Notes under the pieces: generated by a model | Seen by the model: only the letters and a program-made list of their open reading frames with translations | Databases searched by the model: none | What the model was told of the DNA's origin: nothing | In this document: positions 54,480 through 64,000 of the stretch, piece after piece | Layout: every line of letters begins with the position of its first letter | How positions within the stretch are numbered: position 1 is the first letter of the stretch | Assembly: GCF_001625195.1 (NCBI RefSeq) | Contig: NC_054389.1 | Span: 5,638,520-5,702,519 of the forward strand | Direction: 5' to 3' | From: Drechmeria coniospora | Lineage: Eukaryota; Ascomycota; Sordariomycetes; Hypocreales; Ophiocordycipitaceae | Length of the DNA: 64,000 bases | Translations under genes and position numbers: made by a program

Positions 54480-55739
54480 ATGGCGCCCCTGTCATCCATT
54501 CTCCTTCTCCAAACCTCGTTCCTCGTGCTCGCGTCACATGCGGCGGCAAGTCAGCAACAGAAGCAGCAGCAGCTCCTGGCAGCCATCAAGAAGCTTTCGC
54601 CCGACTCCAACGAGAAGCTCTTCCCCGAGCACCTCTCCTTCGCTCCCCTTACCGTCTTTCCCCGCGAAGCAGCGCAATTCTTCGCCTACGACAACGACGA
54701 CGACGAAGACTTGCAGCTCAACGAGACGGCACGGTTCTTTCTCCCGGCGTTTGCTCGTCATCAAGATGACGGCGAGCCGGGCCTGCTGAGGCGGGCGGCA
54801 GAGGCCTTGACCCTTCTGCAAAGGCAGGCAAGCTGTCCCGTGGGCATGAAGAGCTGCGCCGACCAGGGCGCTCCGAACAAGTGCTGCCAAGAGGGCACCT
54901 ACTGCGCCGGCGTGGCCGATGCGAATGTCGGGCAGGTGGCATGCTGCCCGCTGGGGACGGGATGCACCGGAGGCGTCGGGAGCTGCCCGTCGGATGCGAC
55001 GAGCTGTTCGTCCGAGCTCGGCGGCGGATGCTGCATACCCGGCTTCGTATGCCAAGGTGCCGGCTGTACGTCACCGTGCCTCCCATTTGATCGATGTAGC
55101 CCTGGCGAGCCGAGGCTGAAGCGAGGCTGACGAGCGTGCACAGGTGTTCCCAGCGCTTCGGCGACGACCACCGCTGCGGCGGCGAGCCCGTCAAGCACGA
55201 TGGCTTCGACGACATCCACCACCACGTCAAACATTGCCGCCGGCAGTCCCCCATGGCGCCCGACTGGGTCCCCCGAAACGACGACGGCCTGGACGAGCGG
55301 CGAGTCGGCGACGCAGTCAGGCTGTCCCACCGGTTTCTACGGTTGTCTCGCCACCCACGGTGGAGGCTGTTGCCGCACCGATCGGCAATGTCAGACGTCC
55401 TCTTGCCCACCAGCCCCGTTGACGACCATGGTCGCCAACGGGGTCACCATCGTCGTGCCCGTCGGCGATGTGCCTAGGCCGACGGCGACGACCACCTGCG
55501 CAAACGGTTGGTTCATGTGCGGCAGCGAGGCCGGCCCCGTCGCCGGATGCTGTCCGAGCGGCTACTCGTGCGGCACGGCGAGCTGCTTCACCGCCCAGGC
55601 GAGCCAGACGGGAAGCAGGCCGAAGCTGGTTCCCGGGCAGAGCGCAGCCTCTCGCGCTGGTGCAGCCGCAGCTGGCATGTTGCTTCTCGGTCCGGCTCTC
55701 GGGGCCTGCTTGGTGATGATGCATGCTCTCTGGTGGTGA
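54480..55739 (+). CDS. cysteine-rich GPI-anchored surface protein
   Basis: Exons 54480–55065 and 55144–55739 (393 aa); the 78-nt intron (GTACGT…GCTGAC…CACAG) splits a Cys codon. Residues 1–~24 form a signal peptide. After an acidic stretch (DNDDDED, ~68) come two blocks of Cys-rich repeats: CPVGMKSCADQGAPNKCCQ…CCPLGTGC…GGGCCIPGFVC (~118–195), and GCPTGFYGCLATHGGGCC…GWFMCGSEAGPVAGCCPSGYSC (~255–350), separated by a Thr/Ser/Ala-rich linker typical of O-mannosylated wall proteins. The final ~25 residues are hydrophobic after an Ala/Ser site (GPI signal). The CC–G pattern resembles granulin-like modules, but I cannot assign a function. A second GPI protein gene follows 1.1 kb downstream on the same strand. 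Confidence 0.82.
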
Positions 55740-56816
55740 TGGAGCGAACCACCTACCTTTTTTTTGCTCATGTACTGTGCGAATACCATGGCGAGGAATG
55801 CAGACACAGGCGGCTGTGTATGCAAATGGCCTTTTACTCCCATCATCTGACGAGCCATGATGGGCATGATGGGGGGGGAGAGGAGGGGAGGGGAGAAGAG
55901 CTTTGGCAGGACCAGCATGACGATGCTGCTGCCACCGGCCACCCCCTTTCCTCTGCGTGAGGGAAGGCCTCCCCGAGAGACTTTCCTATCCTACCAAAGC
56001 CCAAACACCTTCTCAAAGCGGCGCTTGCCATGACAATGGCCTCCTCGAATCTGAATCCCCTGCTGCGCAGGCACACAGAGATGACGGTCAGCATTGTCTC
56101 CCAACACCTCGGAGGACGGGAGGTGCTCGTCGAGCCGGCCCCTTCAGGAGATGCGTGACACTCTGGACGTTCTTGGCGGTCGCGGCTCTGTGGTCGCCAC
56201 GCGTCAAGATGGAACGATCAAGCGACTTCCTCACGCTCAACCCGGCAAGCGGCAACATTCGTCCGGCAAACGACTTCCGACTTCCACGACGAGAAGGCGA
56301 CATGGCCTTTGTCGGTTGCCATGGCCGCTCAAAGCTTTCGTCTTCACCCAGGCTGCCCAGGGTTTGCATGGCACCTGCTCAGAACTCGGCACGGCATATC
56401 GAAATCAGACTGTCCCGGGTACTCGAGAAGGAGCCAGCCGGCGGCGTGCTGGTTGTCGTTGCTCCTCTCTCTCTCCCAGCATCTAGCCTCCTGTCTCTCT
56501 CCTGTCCCTCTCTCCTGTCCCTCTCTCCTCTCTCCTCTTTCTTCTCTCCTCTCTCCTCTCTCCTCTCTCTTCTCTCCTCTCTCCTCTCTTCTCTCTCCTC
56601 TCCCTTCTCTCTTCTCCCTTCTCTCCTCTTCACTGCTTTGCTTTGCTCTTTGTTGGTCACCTTTGCTCTCCTTTGCTCGCCTCTGCTCTCCTCTCATTTC
56701 ATCTTCCTTCACGTTGCACATGCAAGCATCGATTGAACGCTCTAACCTTGGCACCCTCTCACATCCTTTGTTGTTTTTTGGATCAAGCCGATACGCAGTA
56801 ATTCCACTCCATCATC
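55740..56816. other. spacer between the two GPI protein genes
   Basis: Contains a long C/T tract (56462–56640) and CTTTGCTC repeats to ~56700, just upstream of the 56817 gene. A plus-strand frame is open across it, but it reads the CT repeats as Leu/Ser and has no protein character. Confidence 0.65.
56462..56640. repeat. CT-rich tract (TCTCTCC/TCTCC repeats)
   Basis: Irregular repeats of TCTCTCCTC and CTGTCCCTCTC on the plus strand, about 180 nt, ending ~180 nt before the ATG at 56817; likely part of the promoter or leader. Confidence 0.9.
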
Positions 56817-57629
56817 ATGTGGGTATCCGTCCTTTTTTCTTCGGCAGGCCTCGCCCTCTCGCGCCCTCGACAGCCCGTCCCCCGCGCTCCCGGAACCGGT
56901 GGAGCTTCGACGGATGCGCTCTGGCCCACGGTCTGCTACCCGTTTGTGGAGAACGGCACGATGGCTCCTTGCGTTTCCATCTCCAAGATCGAGACGGCCT
57001 GCGTGGCCAACGGCACCGACGACGTGGCCTTGGAAGCCCACGGCCGGTGCATGTGCGGCGGCAGCTTCTTCGATGACTGGCGCGGCTGCCAGCGCTGCCT
57101 TCTCGCCCACGGCATCCGCAGCGATCGCGATAACCTATACTGGGCCAACGTCTTGTCGGTGGCCTCGGAAGCTCTCTGCACCGGCACCCCGACGGCGGAG
57201 TTTTCGGCCATCTTCGCTTCGGCCGAGGCGAACCCCGACAAAGCCCCCTTGGCCACGACGGGCGACACCAAAAGCGTCGACAGCTTCCCCGGCAGGACCG
57301 ACGTGAGCCTCTACTACACCGCCTCCGTCACGCAAGGGCCCGGTTCCGTGCCGCCAAGTGCTTCGGGGCCGCCGATGGTGATGACGACGGCGGAGTCGGG
57401 CGGCGGGCCCATCCCGACGGACGTCATGACCTCGTGGGGATCCGTTCCGGATGCCTCGACGACGGACCTCGCGAGCAACGAGACGGCGTACACGACGACG
57501 GCCTCGTCCGACTCGACGGTGGCGACGGCATGCACGGACACGTCCATCTGCGCCGCGGCGACGGACGGCGCCGGGTCCCGAGGCGCTGCGATGGCTCTCG
57601 CCGGCGCCGCGTTGGTCATGGCTTTGTGA
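56817..57629 (+). CDS. GPI-anchored secreted protein with a short Cys-rich domain
   Basis: 270 aa, single exon from ATG 56817. The N-terminus (MWVSVLFSSAGLALS) is a signal peptide. A compact Cys domain follows (~40–125): CYPFVENGTMAPCVSI, ACVANGTDDVALEAHGRCMCGGSFFDDWRGCQRCLLAHG and later EALC, with eight Cys in total. The rest (~150–245) is Ser/Thr/Gly-rich, and the last ~22 residues (GSRGAAMALAGAALVMAL) are a GPI-anchor signal. The pattern recalls predicted surface proteins common in filamentous ascomycetes; no enzymatic motif is seen. Function unknown. It lies head to tail with the Cys-rich GPI protein upstream, but sequence similarity is limited to overall architecture. Confidence 0.8.
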   Translation: MWVSVLFSSAGLALSRPRQPVPRAPGTGGASTDALWPTVCYPFVENGTMAPCVSISKIETACVANGTDDVALEAHGRCMCGGSFFDDWRGCQRCLLAHGIRSDRDNLYWANVLSVASEALCTGTPTAEFSAIFASAEANPDKAPLATTGDTKSVDSFPGRTDVSLYYTASVTQGPGSVPPSASGPPMVMTTAESGGGPIPTDVMTSWGSVPDASTTDLASNETAYTTTASSDSTVATACTDTSICAAATDGAGSRGAAMALAGAALVMAL

Positions 57630-58054
57630 GTGGCCCTGGTGGGGGAAGCTGGCGTTTGGGGACTTTGATGGTTGGGGACTGTGATGGTTGGGGACGTCGG
57701 TACCGGCAACCTCTTGAGATGGCGTGATGTCGTTCAAAAGGCCACGTCGAGGCGCGCCGTGGGCGGGAATGGGAATGGAAGATAGGACTGCACGACGATG
57801 ATGAATACAGCATGCCCTTTGCGGTGGCAACAATGGAAACAGGGTGCATCCAGCGTCTTACGCCTTGACTCTTGCGTGACGATGGGCACACGCGTCAGCG
57901 TTTTGGAGCGCATATTTTCAATTAGCCGACTGCCAGCTTCCCGAGACGAGCATGCCTTTGCAGTACGGCGACGCAGCCGATGATGGCTTGATGCGCTAGC
58001 TAACCATTGCCAAACTCGGCCGGTGGGACATTTGCTTGCCGGCCTACCAATGCT
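57630..58054. other. convergent spacer
   Basis: Shared 3' flank of the GPI protein gene and the GFA-family gene; G/T-rich direct repeats of GGTTGGGGAC near 57671–57695. No ORF supported. Confidence 0.6.
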
Positions 58055-58600
58055 TCACTGCGGCATGTGGGTGAAAGGCTTGGCCAGCTTCTCCTGGCAG
58101 AAGGGCAACTTGCTGACGGTCCAGATTTCCGTGTCCTGCAAGGCCTGTCAGCCGCTCTCGCGCACGGAACAACGGCAGGGTGGACGAGGGGGTCGACGGC
58201 AACGCACCGGCTTGAGCTTCTTCTTGATTTCCATGTCAAAGGTGCCAGCCTTGAGGGCGATGATCTCGGGTGCCGAGTCGGGGTCGTGGGCGATCGGGGA
58301 GCCGCACTCGGAGCAGAAGAGGCGATGGACGGCCTTGCCGGAGGAGCCCATGCCGGACCACTTCTTGATGGGGCCCTGAATCGTCAACTTGTCCTTGGGG
58401 ACGACGGCGACGAGGGCTAGGGATCGCATCACCCGGTCAGCCATCTTGGACGCTCCAGAGCGAGGCTAGGTGAACGGACAGTAGGTCGAGCCCGACTGGC
58501 GCTGGCAGTCATCGCAGTGGTCGTAGCCGGTGAGGGCGGGGGCGTCGACGTCGACCTTGTAGGTGACGGCCTTGCAGAGGCAGTGTCCCGTGAGAGGCAT
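58055..58600 (-). CDS. GFA/CENP-V family glutathione-dependent formaldehyde-activating-type enzyme
   Basis: Exons 58600–58480, 58416–58208 and 58135–58055 (136 aa). Intron 1 (58417–58479) has the donor GTCCGT with branch GGCTGACC and acceptor CCCTAG; intron 2 (58136–58207) runs GTGCGT…GGCTGACAGG…TTGCAG. Splicing gives SGSTYSLVAVVPKDKLTI and KLKPDTEIWTVSKLPF. Zinc ligands of the fold are visible: C7 and C9 (GHCLC), C29 and C32 (HCDDCQRQSG), C75 and C78 (FCSECGSPI). Founding members catalyse or assist condensation of formaldehyde with glutathione, but most fungal paralogs have unknown substrates. The length equals that of the single-domain family. Confidence 0.9.
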
Positions 58601-60461
58601 CGTCTTTGCTATCTTGCGAAGCGGCGGATGAAGGTGGTGGCAACGTCGTCGGGTTGATCGTGTACGTGTGGACGAGATGAAGGGGAACCGGGAAGAGGGA
58701 GGGCTTGGCGGGGTAATGATGGATCGCTGCCTCGCACAGTGTGCCGTCCACCGGTTCACCGGCTGAAGACGGAGGAGGGGGGATGGGACGGGTCAGATTC
58801 GATGGCGGGGGTGAACGTCGGTAGCCGGCTGATGATGACGCTTTCCTACCCTCCCCGCCTCCCTCCCCCCTCCTCCATTCCCCCTCCTCCATCCCCTCCT
58901 TCATCCCAAACTTGCCGCCTTCTCCGAGCCATGAGCGGTTTGTCGAGAGCCCTAAGCGGTTTCTGGCCGTGCCACATGTTGGTCATGTTCCTGGTCGAAT
59001 CGTCCATTGCCAATGGCCAGCAGGTTGGTTGGTCTTGACGGAATATCCTTGACTTTGACGGAAAACACACGAGTGCTTCCAGCATGGGACGGGCGAATAC
59101 ATGAGCAAGTCTCGCTGATGAAGCAATATCCGGGACTCCGTACGCCGTACATGCATTTCCTTTGCAAAGACTCATCCATGGGTCCCTTTGAGCGTGACCT
59201 CTCGGATAGTGCTGATGAAAAGAAATCCTACTGCTATTGGCAGCGTCATCGAGGTGGACACAACGTGCCTGGACACGTGATGTCAATATATGGGTGAATC
59301 GCAGCACACATCGCCGTTGACGGCCAGGCCATGGGGCATCCATCCCGTTCACCTGGGACATGGTCCGTGGCCACAGTGGGGAGCCATCCGACACAAGCAA
59401 TCATCAAGCAATCATCAAGCAATAACTCCCTGCCGAGGATTTCTGTACTGCCAGCTTGTACCTTCCTGGCATCATAGGCGCTGTCCACCCGACTACACTT
59501 GCGCGGTTTGCACTTTCTAGCAACGGCTCCTGTGAACTACGGTACAGGGAGTGCATGCTACGAATATCATCAAAGCATCCGTGTATGTGCATTCTTGACG
59601 CGCTGTACGGTTGTGCACATGGCCGGAATCCCCCCCACCAGCCGTCCAGCACAGGTGTCAATACTACCTACGGAAATGCGTCTCATATCATGACGGTGCA
59701 AAGCACAGAGGGTTTGTATGCAGGTGTGCCGTCCTCACCCCCAGTCGTACTTGAGCGTGCATGTGCTAATAATGCTGCAAGTACTCCGTACTCCGTACTT
59801 GGGTATGCATGTATTACTTCATATACGACTATGTACGGAGTACTCCGAGGGAGTATTATTGCAAGTTCTTATACGCAAGTACGGAGTCCACCTAAAAAAC
59901 TGCACTTACTCAAGTGCACATGCACGCACTCCGTAGAGTGTATCAGATAATTAGTCCATGTACGGAGTAAGTACGGAGTACGGAGTAATTACTGGAATTA
60001 CCTGTTAATACTTACCCACTTGTACTCCGTATTACTATGTGGTCCGTAAGTACTTACTGTGCAGTCGTCTGTACTGTAAGAAAGTAGGTACAACTACAGT
60101 ACTTAAGTACATTTGCGAGTACCTCGCCCGTTTCTCTAGCACCTTCCACCATGGCCGGAACAGTCAACCAGCGAACCCCACCACGGCCGTGCATCCATTC
60201 GCCGATTGACTCCTCCAGTTGCAGTACTCCGTACGTGTACATTAATGGTAAATATTCATTACAGTACATTCGCTCCGCCTTCCATCTCAACTCTTCTTTG
60301 CCTCCTACCACCACAACCATCATAGTTCACTCCTCCATCCGCTACTGACCTCCTACAAACCTGTAAACTCCCGTCCAGCTTCCTCCTAGAGGGACGATAT
60401 CCTCAACCTCCGCAACGCACAACTCTACGAAGCGGCCAGAACAGCACGAGCAACGGCAACG
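58601..60461. other. gene-free stretch with GTAC island
   Basis: Upstream of both the GFA-type gene and MBF1. Contains a C/T-rich patch near 58850–58915, open frames without domains, and the GTAC island at 59780–60260. The final 200 bp (CCTCCTACCACC and similar) are the MBF1 promoter and leader. Confidence 0.6.
59780..60260. repeat. GTAC-rich island
   Basis: Three copies of TACGGAGTA at 59961–59987 (overlapping by one unit), plus TACTCCGTACTCCGTACTT near 59785 and TACGGAGTACTCCG near 59835. Confidence 0.9.
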
Positions 60462-61039
60462 ATGGCTGACTGGGACAACGTCACCAAGATTGGCAGCAAG
60501 GTTCGCGGCCCCGGGGCATCCGACCGTGAGACTGTCGTTAGAGGCAAGAGCGCCTTGAACGCCGCTCAGCGAAGCGGTGCCATTCTCGCGACCGAGAAGA
60601 AGTACAGCTCTGCCAATGCGGTACGAACACTCCACGCACGCACGCACGCACGTCTGTCGGCGATGGCCGTCGCGACCCGTCGCAGCATTGCGTCCCCTGC
60701 CCGACCGTTTGCTGACATGCCACCGTCCACCCCCAGGCCGGCAGCGGATCCGAGGGTCAGCGGCTCACCAAGGTGGACCGCTCCGACGACATCATCAAGC
60801 CCAACACGGTTGGCAAGCTCGTCGGCGACACCATCTCGGCCGCTCGCCAGAAGATGGAGCCCAAGATGACGCAAAAGGACCTCGCCACCCGCTGCAACAC
60901 CACCCAGTCCGTCGTCGCCGACTTCGAGCGCGGGTCCGCCACCCCCGACCAGAAGGTTCTCGGAAACATGGAGCGCGTCCTCAACGTGAAGCTGCGAGGC
61001 AACGACGTCGGCGCCCCCAAGTTCCCCAACAAGAAGTGA
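60462..61039 (+). CDS. MBF1: multiprotein bridging factor 1
   Basis: Exons 60462–60620 and 60737–61039 (153 aa), 116-nt intron (GTACGA…CTGACATG…CCCCAG). Transcriptional coactivator that bridges TBP and gene-specific activators. The N-terminal MBF1 domain is [13 protein letters not shown] (~4–16) followed by [13 protein letters not shown]; the C-terminal HTH (~85–140) contains [23 protein letters not shown] and [19 protein letters not shown]. The end, GAPKFPNKK, is a basic tail. Length and introns are as expected. Convergent with the epsilon-COP gene 364 bp downstream. Confidence 0.95.
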
Positions 61040-61402
61040 GCGGCGGCGCGGCAGGAGCTCGAGAGGAATTCTTTTCGACAGTGGGTCATGTATAAATGGG
61101 ACACGCGACGCTGTGATTTCGCTCTGCTTTCGGTCGACGATGCACATCATAGAGTAAGGTATAGAGCTTCCGCAAAGCTTCAAAAAAGGAATCTGTATGC
61201 TTGCCCTGGCGCCTTGAAGCGCACGCCTTTTCTGCTGCCCAATCGTGACCGACGGGTACCGACCGGCGAGGATGACGCTCCGCCGTGGCGGAATTTGTCA
61301 CGAGACATGAACCATCGATGGATTGGTAAGGCACGAAAAAATTTCTTCACACTATAATCACGTTCATGCGCCCATCATTATTCTCGTATCAAACCTGCCG
61401 CC
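61040..61402. other. convergent spacer between MBF1 and epsilon-COP
   Basis: 3' flanks of both genes. Nothing else seen. Confidence 0.6.
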
Positions 61403-62510
61403 TCACGAAGCCACCTTGGCGCTGTACTTTGTCGCCGCGGCGTCGAACAGCTCACTCTTCTGTTGCAGGTCGAGCAGGAACTGGTGTTTGCCGTCGGCTT
61501 TCTTGAGAGACCTACGAGCCGTTAGCGAACGATTCGGCCAAAGGAAATCATGCAGCTGGCCGGGCGCGTACTCGGCGAGCTCCGCAACATCGTTTCCCGA
61601 GATGACTTGGAGGACGAGCATGTTGGCGATGGCGTCGGCGCATCCGGGCTCCTTCTTCATCGCTTCCTCGAGCGCGCTCCCCGCCTCCTCGAGACGGCCG
61701 AGATGGAGCTCGCAGACGGCCTGGGCGACGAGACTCCGTATCGAGGCCGTCGAGGGAGCCTGGGCAAGCTCTTCGTAGACGTAGAATGCCTGCTGGTACT
61801 TGTCGCCACCCTGCGGACCCCCACGTCAGCTAGGTGATCCCGACGGTCGAGCTTCCCATGTCGCCGCCATTGCGGCCACGGCCGGTCCCTCTTACCACTC
61901 TCACGCCGACCCACGACTCGGCCAGGTTGACGAGCAGGCTATCCTGCGCCCATCTCCGCGCGGCAGCAACCTCGGTGACGGCAAGGTCGGTTCGGTTCTG
62001 TTGCAGGTAGATCTGCACAATCAGCGCCACGGCTTCCACTGTCGATCCTTCTCGTCAGCTTCGAGGTGTCGTCGCACCCCCGTGCGGGGGGGGGGGGGGG
62101 GGGGTTGGCTTCTCACAGCTCGCCTGGTGCTGGGACAGCAAAGCCAGCGCCTCGTCCGACTTTCCGGCCGCCTGCAGGACCGTGCCGCCGACGATCTGGA
62201 CGGTGACGTTGTCGGGTGTCGACTCGGCGAGCCTCTCGACCGTCTCGAGGGCCGACTCGGTCTTTCCAAGGGTGAACTCGGCAAAGGCGGCCATTATCTC
62301 GAGCTCCGGCTCCGTCTCGCCCTTGACGTCGGCGAGAACATCGCTGGACTGGCCGAGGGCGACGCGGGCACGCAGCTGAAGGACCCGCGCCGGAAGGGCG
62401 TTCTCGGCCGAGAAGGAGGACGTGTCAAAGTCGACGACTTCCTGGTACTGGCCCTGGTGAAAATGGTTGTGGATGTTGATCAATTCGCCCTCGGCAGAGT
62501 ACGGATCCAT
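61403..62510 (-). CDS. coatomer subunit epsilon
   Basis: Exons 62510–62117, 62038–61896, 61810–61572 and 61511–61403 (294 aa). Introns of 78 nt (GTGAGA…GACAG, holding a run of 18–19 G), 85 nt (GTAAGA…GCTGAC…CGCAG) and 60 nt (GTACGC…GCTAAC…CGTAG) all restore the frame; the last is in-frame and would otherwise add 20 residues. COPI coat subunit for retrograde Golgi-to-ER vesicles; stabilises alpha-COP. TPR-like helical repeats run throughout, for example YQEVVDF (~22), the family motif LTGLAQ-like DNVTVQIVGGTVLQAAGKSDEAL, AVALIVQIYLQQNRTDLA (~135) and a C-terminal DLQQKSELFDAAATKYS. Length matches Sec28 orthologs. Confidence 0.92.
62087..62105. repeat. poly-G tract in epsilon-COP intron 1
   Basis: About 18–19 consecutive G on the plus strand (poly-C in the transcript), entirely intronic. 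Confidence 0.9.
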
Positions 62511-63642
62511 GGCGGCGGTGGTGCGGCGACGGTGGTGCTGAGATGCGTATGTCTGTCGGGCTCTCTCGAGGTCGAAGTCAGCTCAGCTCATTGTCGAGGC
62601 TACGAACAGACCAAGCTGGCATTGAGGGTGGGGTCCACCAACGCAAGGGGTATGGATGGCCCAGCAGTGCCCAGCCCACCCAATTCCATGTACCTAAGTG
62701 TACTTGGGTTTGCGCTCACGGCCACTGCAACATTAGGTACTTTTTGGTATCTGAGCCATACCACAGCAAATGAGTTACAACAAGACGTTGGATACAGTGT
62801 GGAGAGCAAATACTGTCCATGTAGCAATTCTGTGAAGGCAATGTGCAGCAGTACAATGCCGAGTACTGCACAAGTAGCATCTGCCCTCATCCTTCCTTGC
62901 TCTTTGATTTGCACATGCACAGTGGACAGTACTTGGACATCACCTGGCCAGTTAGAATGGAATAGAATGGAAAATGAAATGAACTTGGGTTTTCAAGGGT
63001 CATTATTCTCAAAGACTACCATTTTCATCCTGGCGATGGACAATGGCACAAACACAGGCACAGGGACAAAGTGGTCATTACATGCCCTTGAGATAAACAT
63101 GCAAGTACTCCGTACTTGCGGAGTAATTACAGTAATTACGAAGCACTTACTGTACTTACGGCTGGCTCTTTTAAAGTACACCTTACTAAGTATGCGTGCT
63201 GTAATGACTTGAACGGGAACAGTCCTCCGTTCATTTGTGTAAGTACAGCACGTGCTGTGCTCTAGGAGTTGTGCGGTGGTGTGAAGAGGATTACTGTACT
63301 TACTTACAGTACGGTAAGTACATACGGGGTACTCCGTACAGTACAATGCAATGCAACATGCGGAGTATGTACTACTTAGGTATTATTGATAATTGCATGT
63401 ACAGTACCGCACCTCTCACCACCTTGATGAGGTCAGCAAAAGCTCAGTGGGACTCACATGGCGGCCCTAGAAATGAGGCTGCAACGTGGCTGACCCGCAC
63501 CAGCCACACCGCCAATCAGGAATAGCGGTTACCCTAGTCTCCCACAATTCAAGAAATCACCAAAACCTCCCCAAATTTCGCTCTGGCCTGGGAACTTTGC
63601 ATCGCCAAACCACATAGCCACGACACCCACAACGTCGTCAAG
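62511..63642. other. upstream region of epsilon-COP and of the right-edge gene
   Basis: Divergent promoters separated by a GTAC island at 62690–63400. The final 100 bp (A/C-rich, about 63540–63642) are the leader of the right-edge gene. Confidence 0.6.
62690..63400. repeat. GTAC-rich island
   Basis: Sparse in the first half, denser at 63100–63400: GTACTCCGTACTTGCGGAGT (about 63105), TACTTACTTACAGTACGGTA and GGGTACTCCGTACAGTAC (about 63326). Confidence 0.8.
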
Positions 63643-64000
63643 ATGGTACGTCTCCGCGCGACTCCTCCAACAGTCATACAATGCATCGACGACACGGCCG
63701 GTTATCCATTCGAAGCTCGCAAGCGGTTCGTCGGCACACCCATGACAGTCCGAAGGAGCGCGAAACGCAAGAGGGGGCTCGCGACGGTGGATATGCATGG
63801 CCACGTCGTTTCGTACGAAGCAGAACCTGCTGTTGGCCAGTTTTTTTACCATGCCAGACGAGTGGATGAAGCGCGCGAGCCCTCCCGAGGACTGTCGTGC
63901 GTCGACGACGAACCGGCGAGCTTGGATCGATGCCGCCGAGCAGTGACGCGCTGGGAGTGGAATGATGATGAATGCTGACAATGGCGAAAACAGGTCAACA
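63643..64000 (+). CDS. 5' end of a probable ribosomal protein gene (eL42/RPL44 candidate), partial
   Basis: ATG 63643–63645 is followed at once by a GTACGT donor; a 348-nt intron ends with TGCTGAC…GAAAACAG at 63993; the next exon begins GTCAACA before the window ends. The spliced start is Met-Val-Asn. A first exon consisting of ATG alone, with a long first intron, is frequent in fungal ribosomal protein genes, and MVN is the start of eL42. Only seven coding bases of exon 2 are visible, so the identity is an inference. A 111-codon frame starting at the same ATG is an unspliced read-through of the intron. Confidence 0.45.

Noticed and set aside
55957..56736. 259-codon plus-strand ORF before the second GPI gene
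   Set aside because: Half of it is the CT-rich tract read as Leu/Ser repeats; the rest has no domain and lies in promoter-like sequence.
63643..63978. 111-codon ORF at the right edge
   Set aside because: Begins at the ATG that is directly followed by a strong donor site; the body is best read as an intron.

Overview
The window is nuclear DNA of a filamentous ascomycete (Pezizomycotina, probably Sordariomycetes/Hypocreales). Evidence: short GT–AG introns (about 50–170 nt, one of 538 nt) with CTAAC/CTGAC branch sites; a WetA conidiation regulator; COP9 signalosome subunit 3; SUR7 and FLC membrane proteins; and several GPI-anchored secreted proteins. I assign no species. Gene models were built by hand from frame continuity and splice signals; exon lists are in each entry.

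Layout, left to right. 0–2.5 kb: no convincing gene, perhaps the end of a zinc-finger ORF at the edge. 2.5–8 kb: an unknown basic protein (-) and an AIM24-family protein (-). 8–16 kb: gene-poor, with GTAC-rich repeat islands. 16–17 kb: a small conserved-looking unknown protein (+). 17–21 kb: a perfect 17-bp minisatellite, another GTAC island and the wetA upstream region. 21–23 kb: wetA (+). 25–27.4 kb: FLC-type membrane protein (-). 27.4–32.5 kb: gene-poor. 32.5–34 kb: PLC-like GPI-anchored phosphodiesterase (-), with 12-bp and 23-bp repeats at its 5' end. 35.8–36.8 kb: SUR7 family (+), followed by a possible decayed gene. 38.1–42 kb: CSN3 (-) and dihydroorotase (+), divergent around a GTAC island. 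42.2–43.3 kb: CCCH zinc-finger protein (-). 43.9–49.9 kb: Mit1/CHD3-like chromatin remodeler (-). 51.4–53.2 kb: mitochondrial rRNA 2'-O-methyltransferase MRM1 (+). 54.5–57.6 kb: two Cys-containing GPI-anchored proteins (+). 58 kb: GFA/CENP-V family enzyme (-). 60.5–62.5 kb: MBF1 (+) and epsilon-COP (-), convergent. Right edge: the first codon and first intron of a probable ribosomal protein gene (eL42 candidate).

The genes are mainly unrelated housekeeping and developmental functions (chromatin, COPI transport, pyrimidine synthesis, mitochondrial rRNA modification, protein-degradation control, cell surface); I see no biosynthetic cluster. No transposase or reverse transcriptase ORF, tRNA, rRNA or CRISPR array was recognised.

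The most unusual feature is a set of about twelve intergenic islands built from GTAC words, the 9-mer TACGGAGTA and its complement, with perfect palindromes and hairpins (best: 19-bp arms, 7-nt loop, at 50808–50852). The second is a pair of inverted repeats 421–509 bp upstream of wetA, whose 11-bp arms carry the AbaA/TEA-type CATTCC core.
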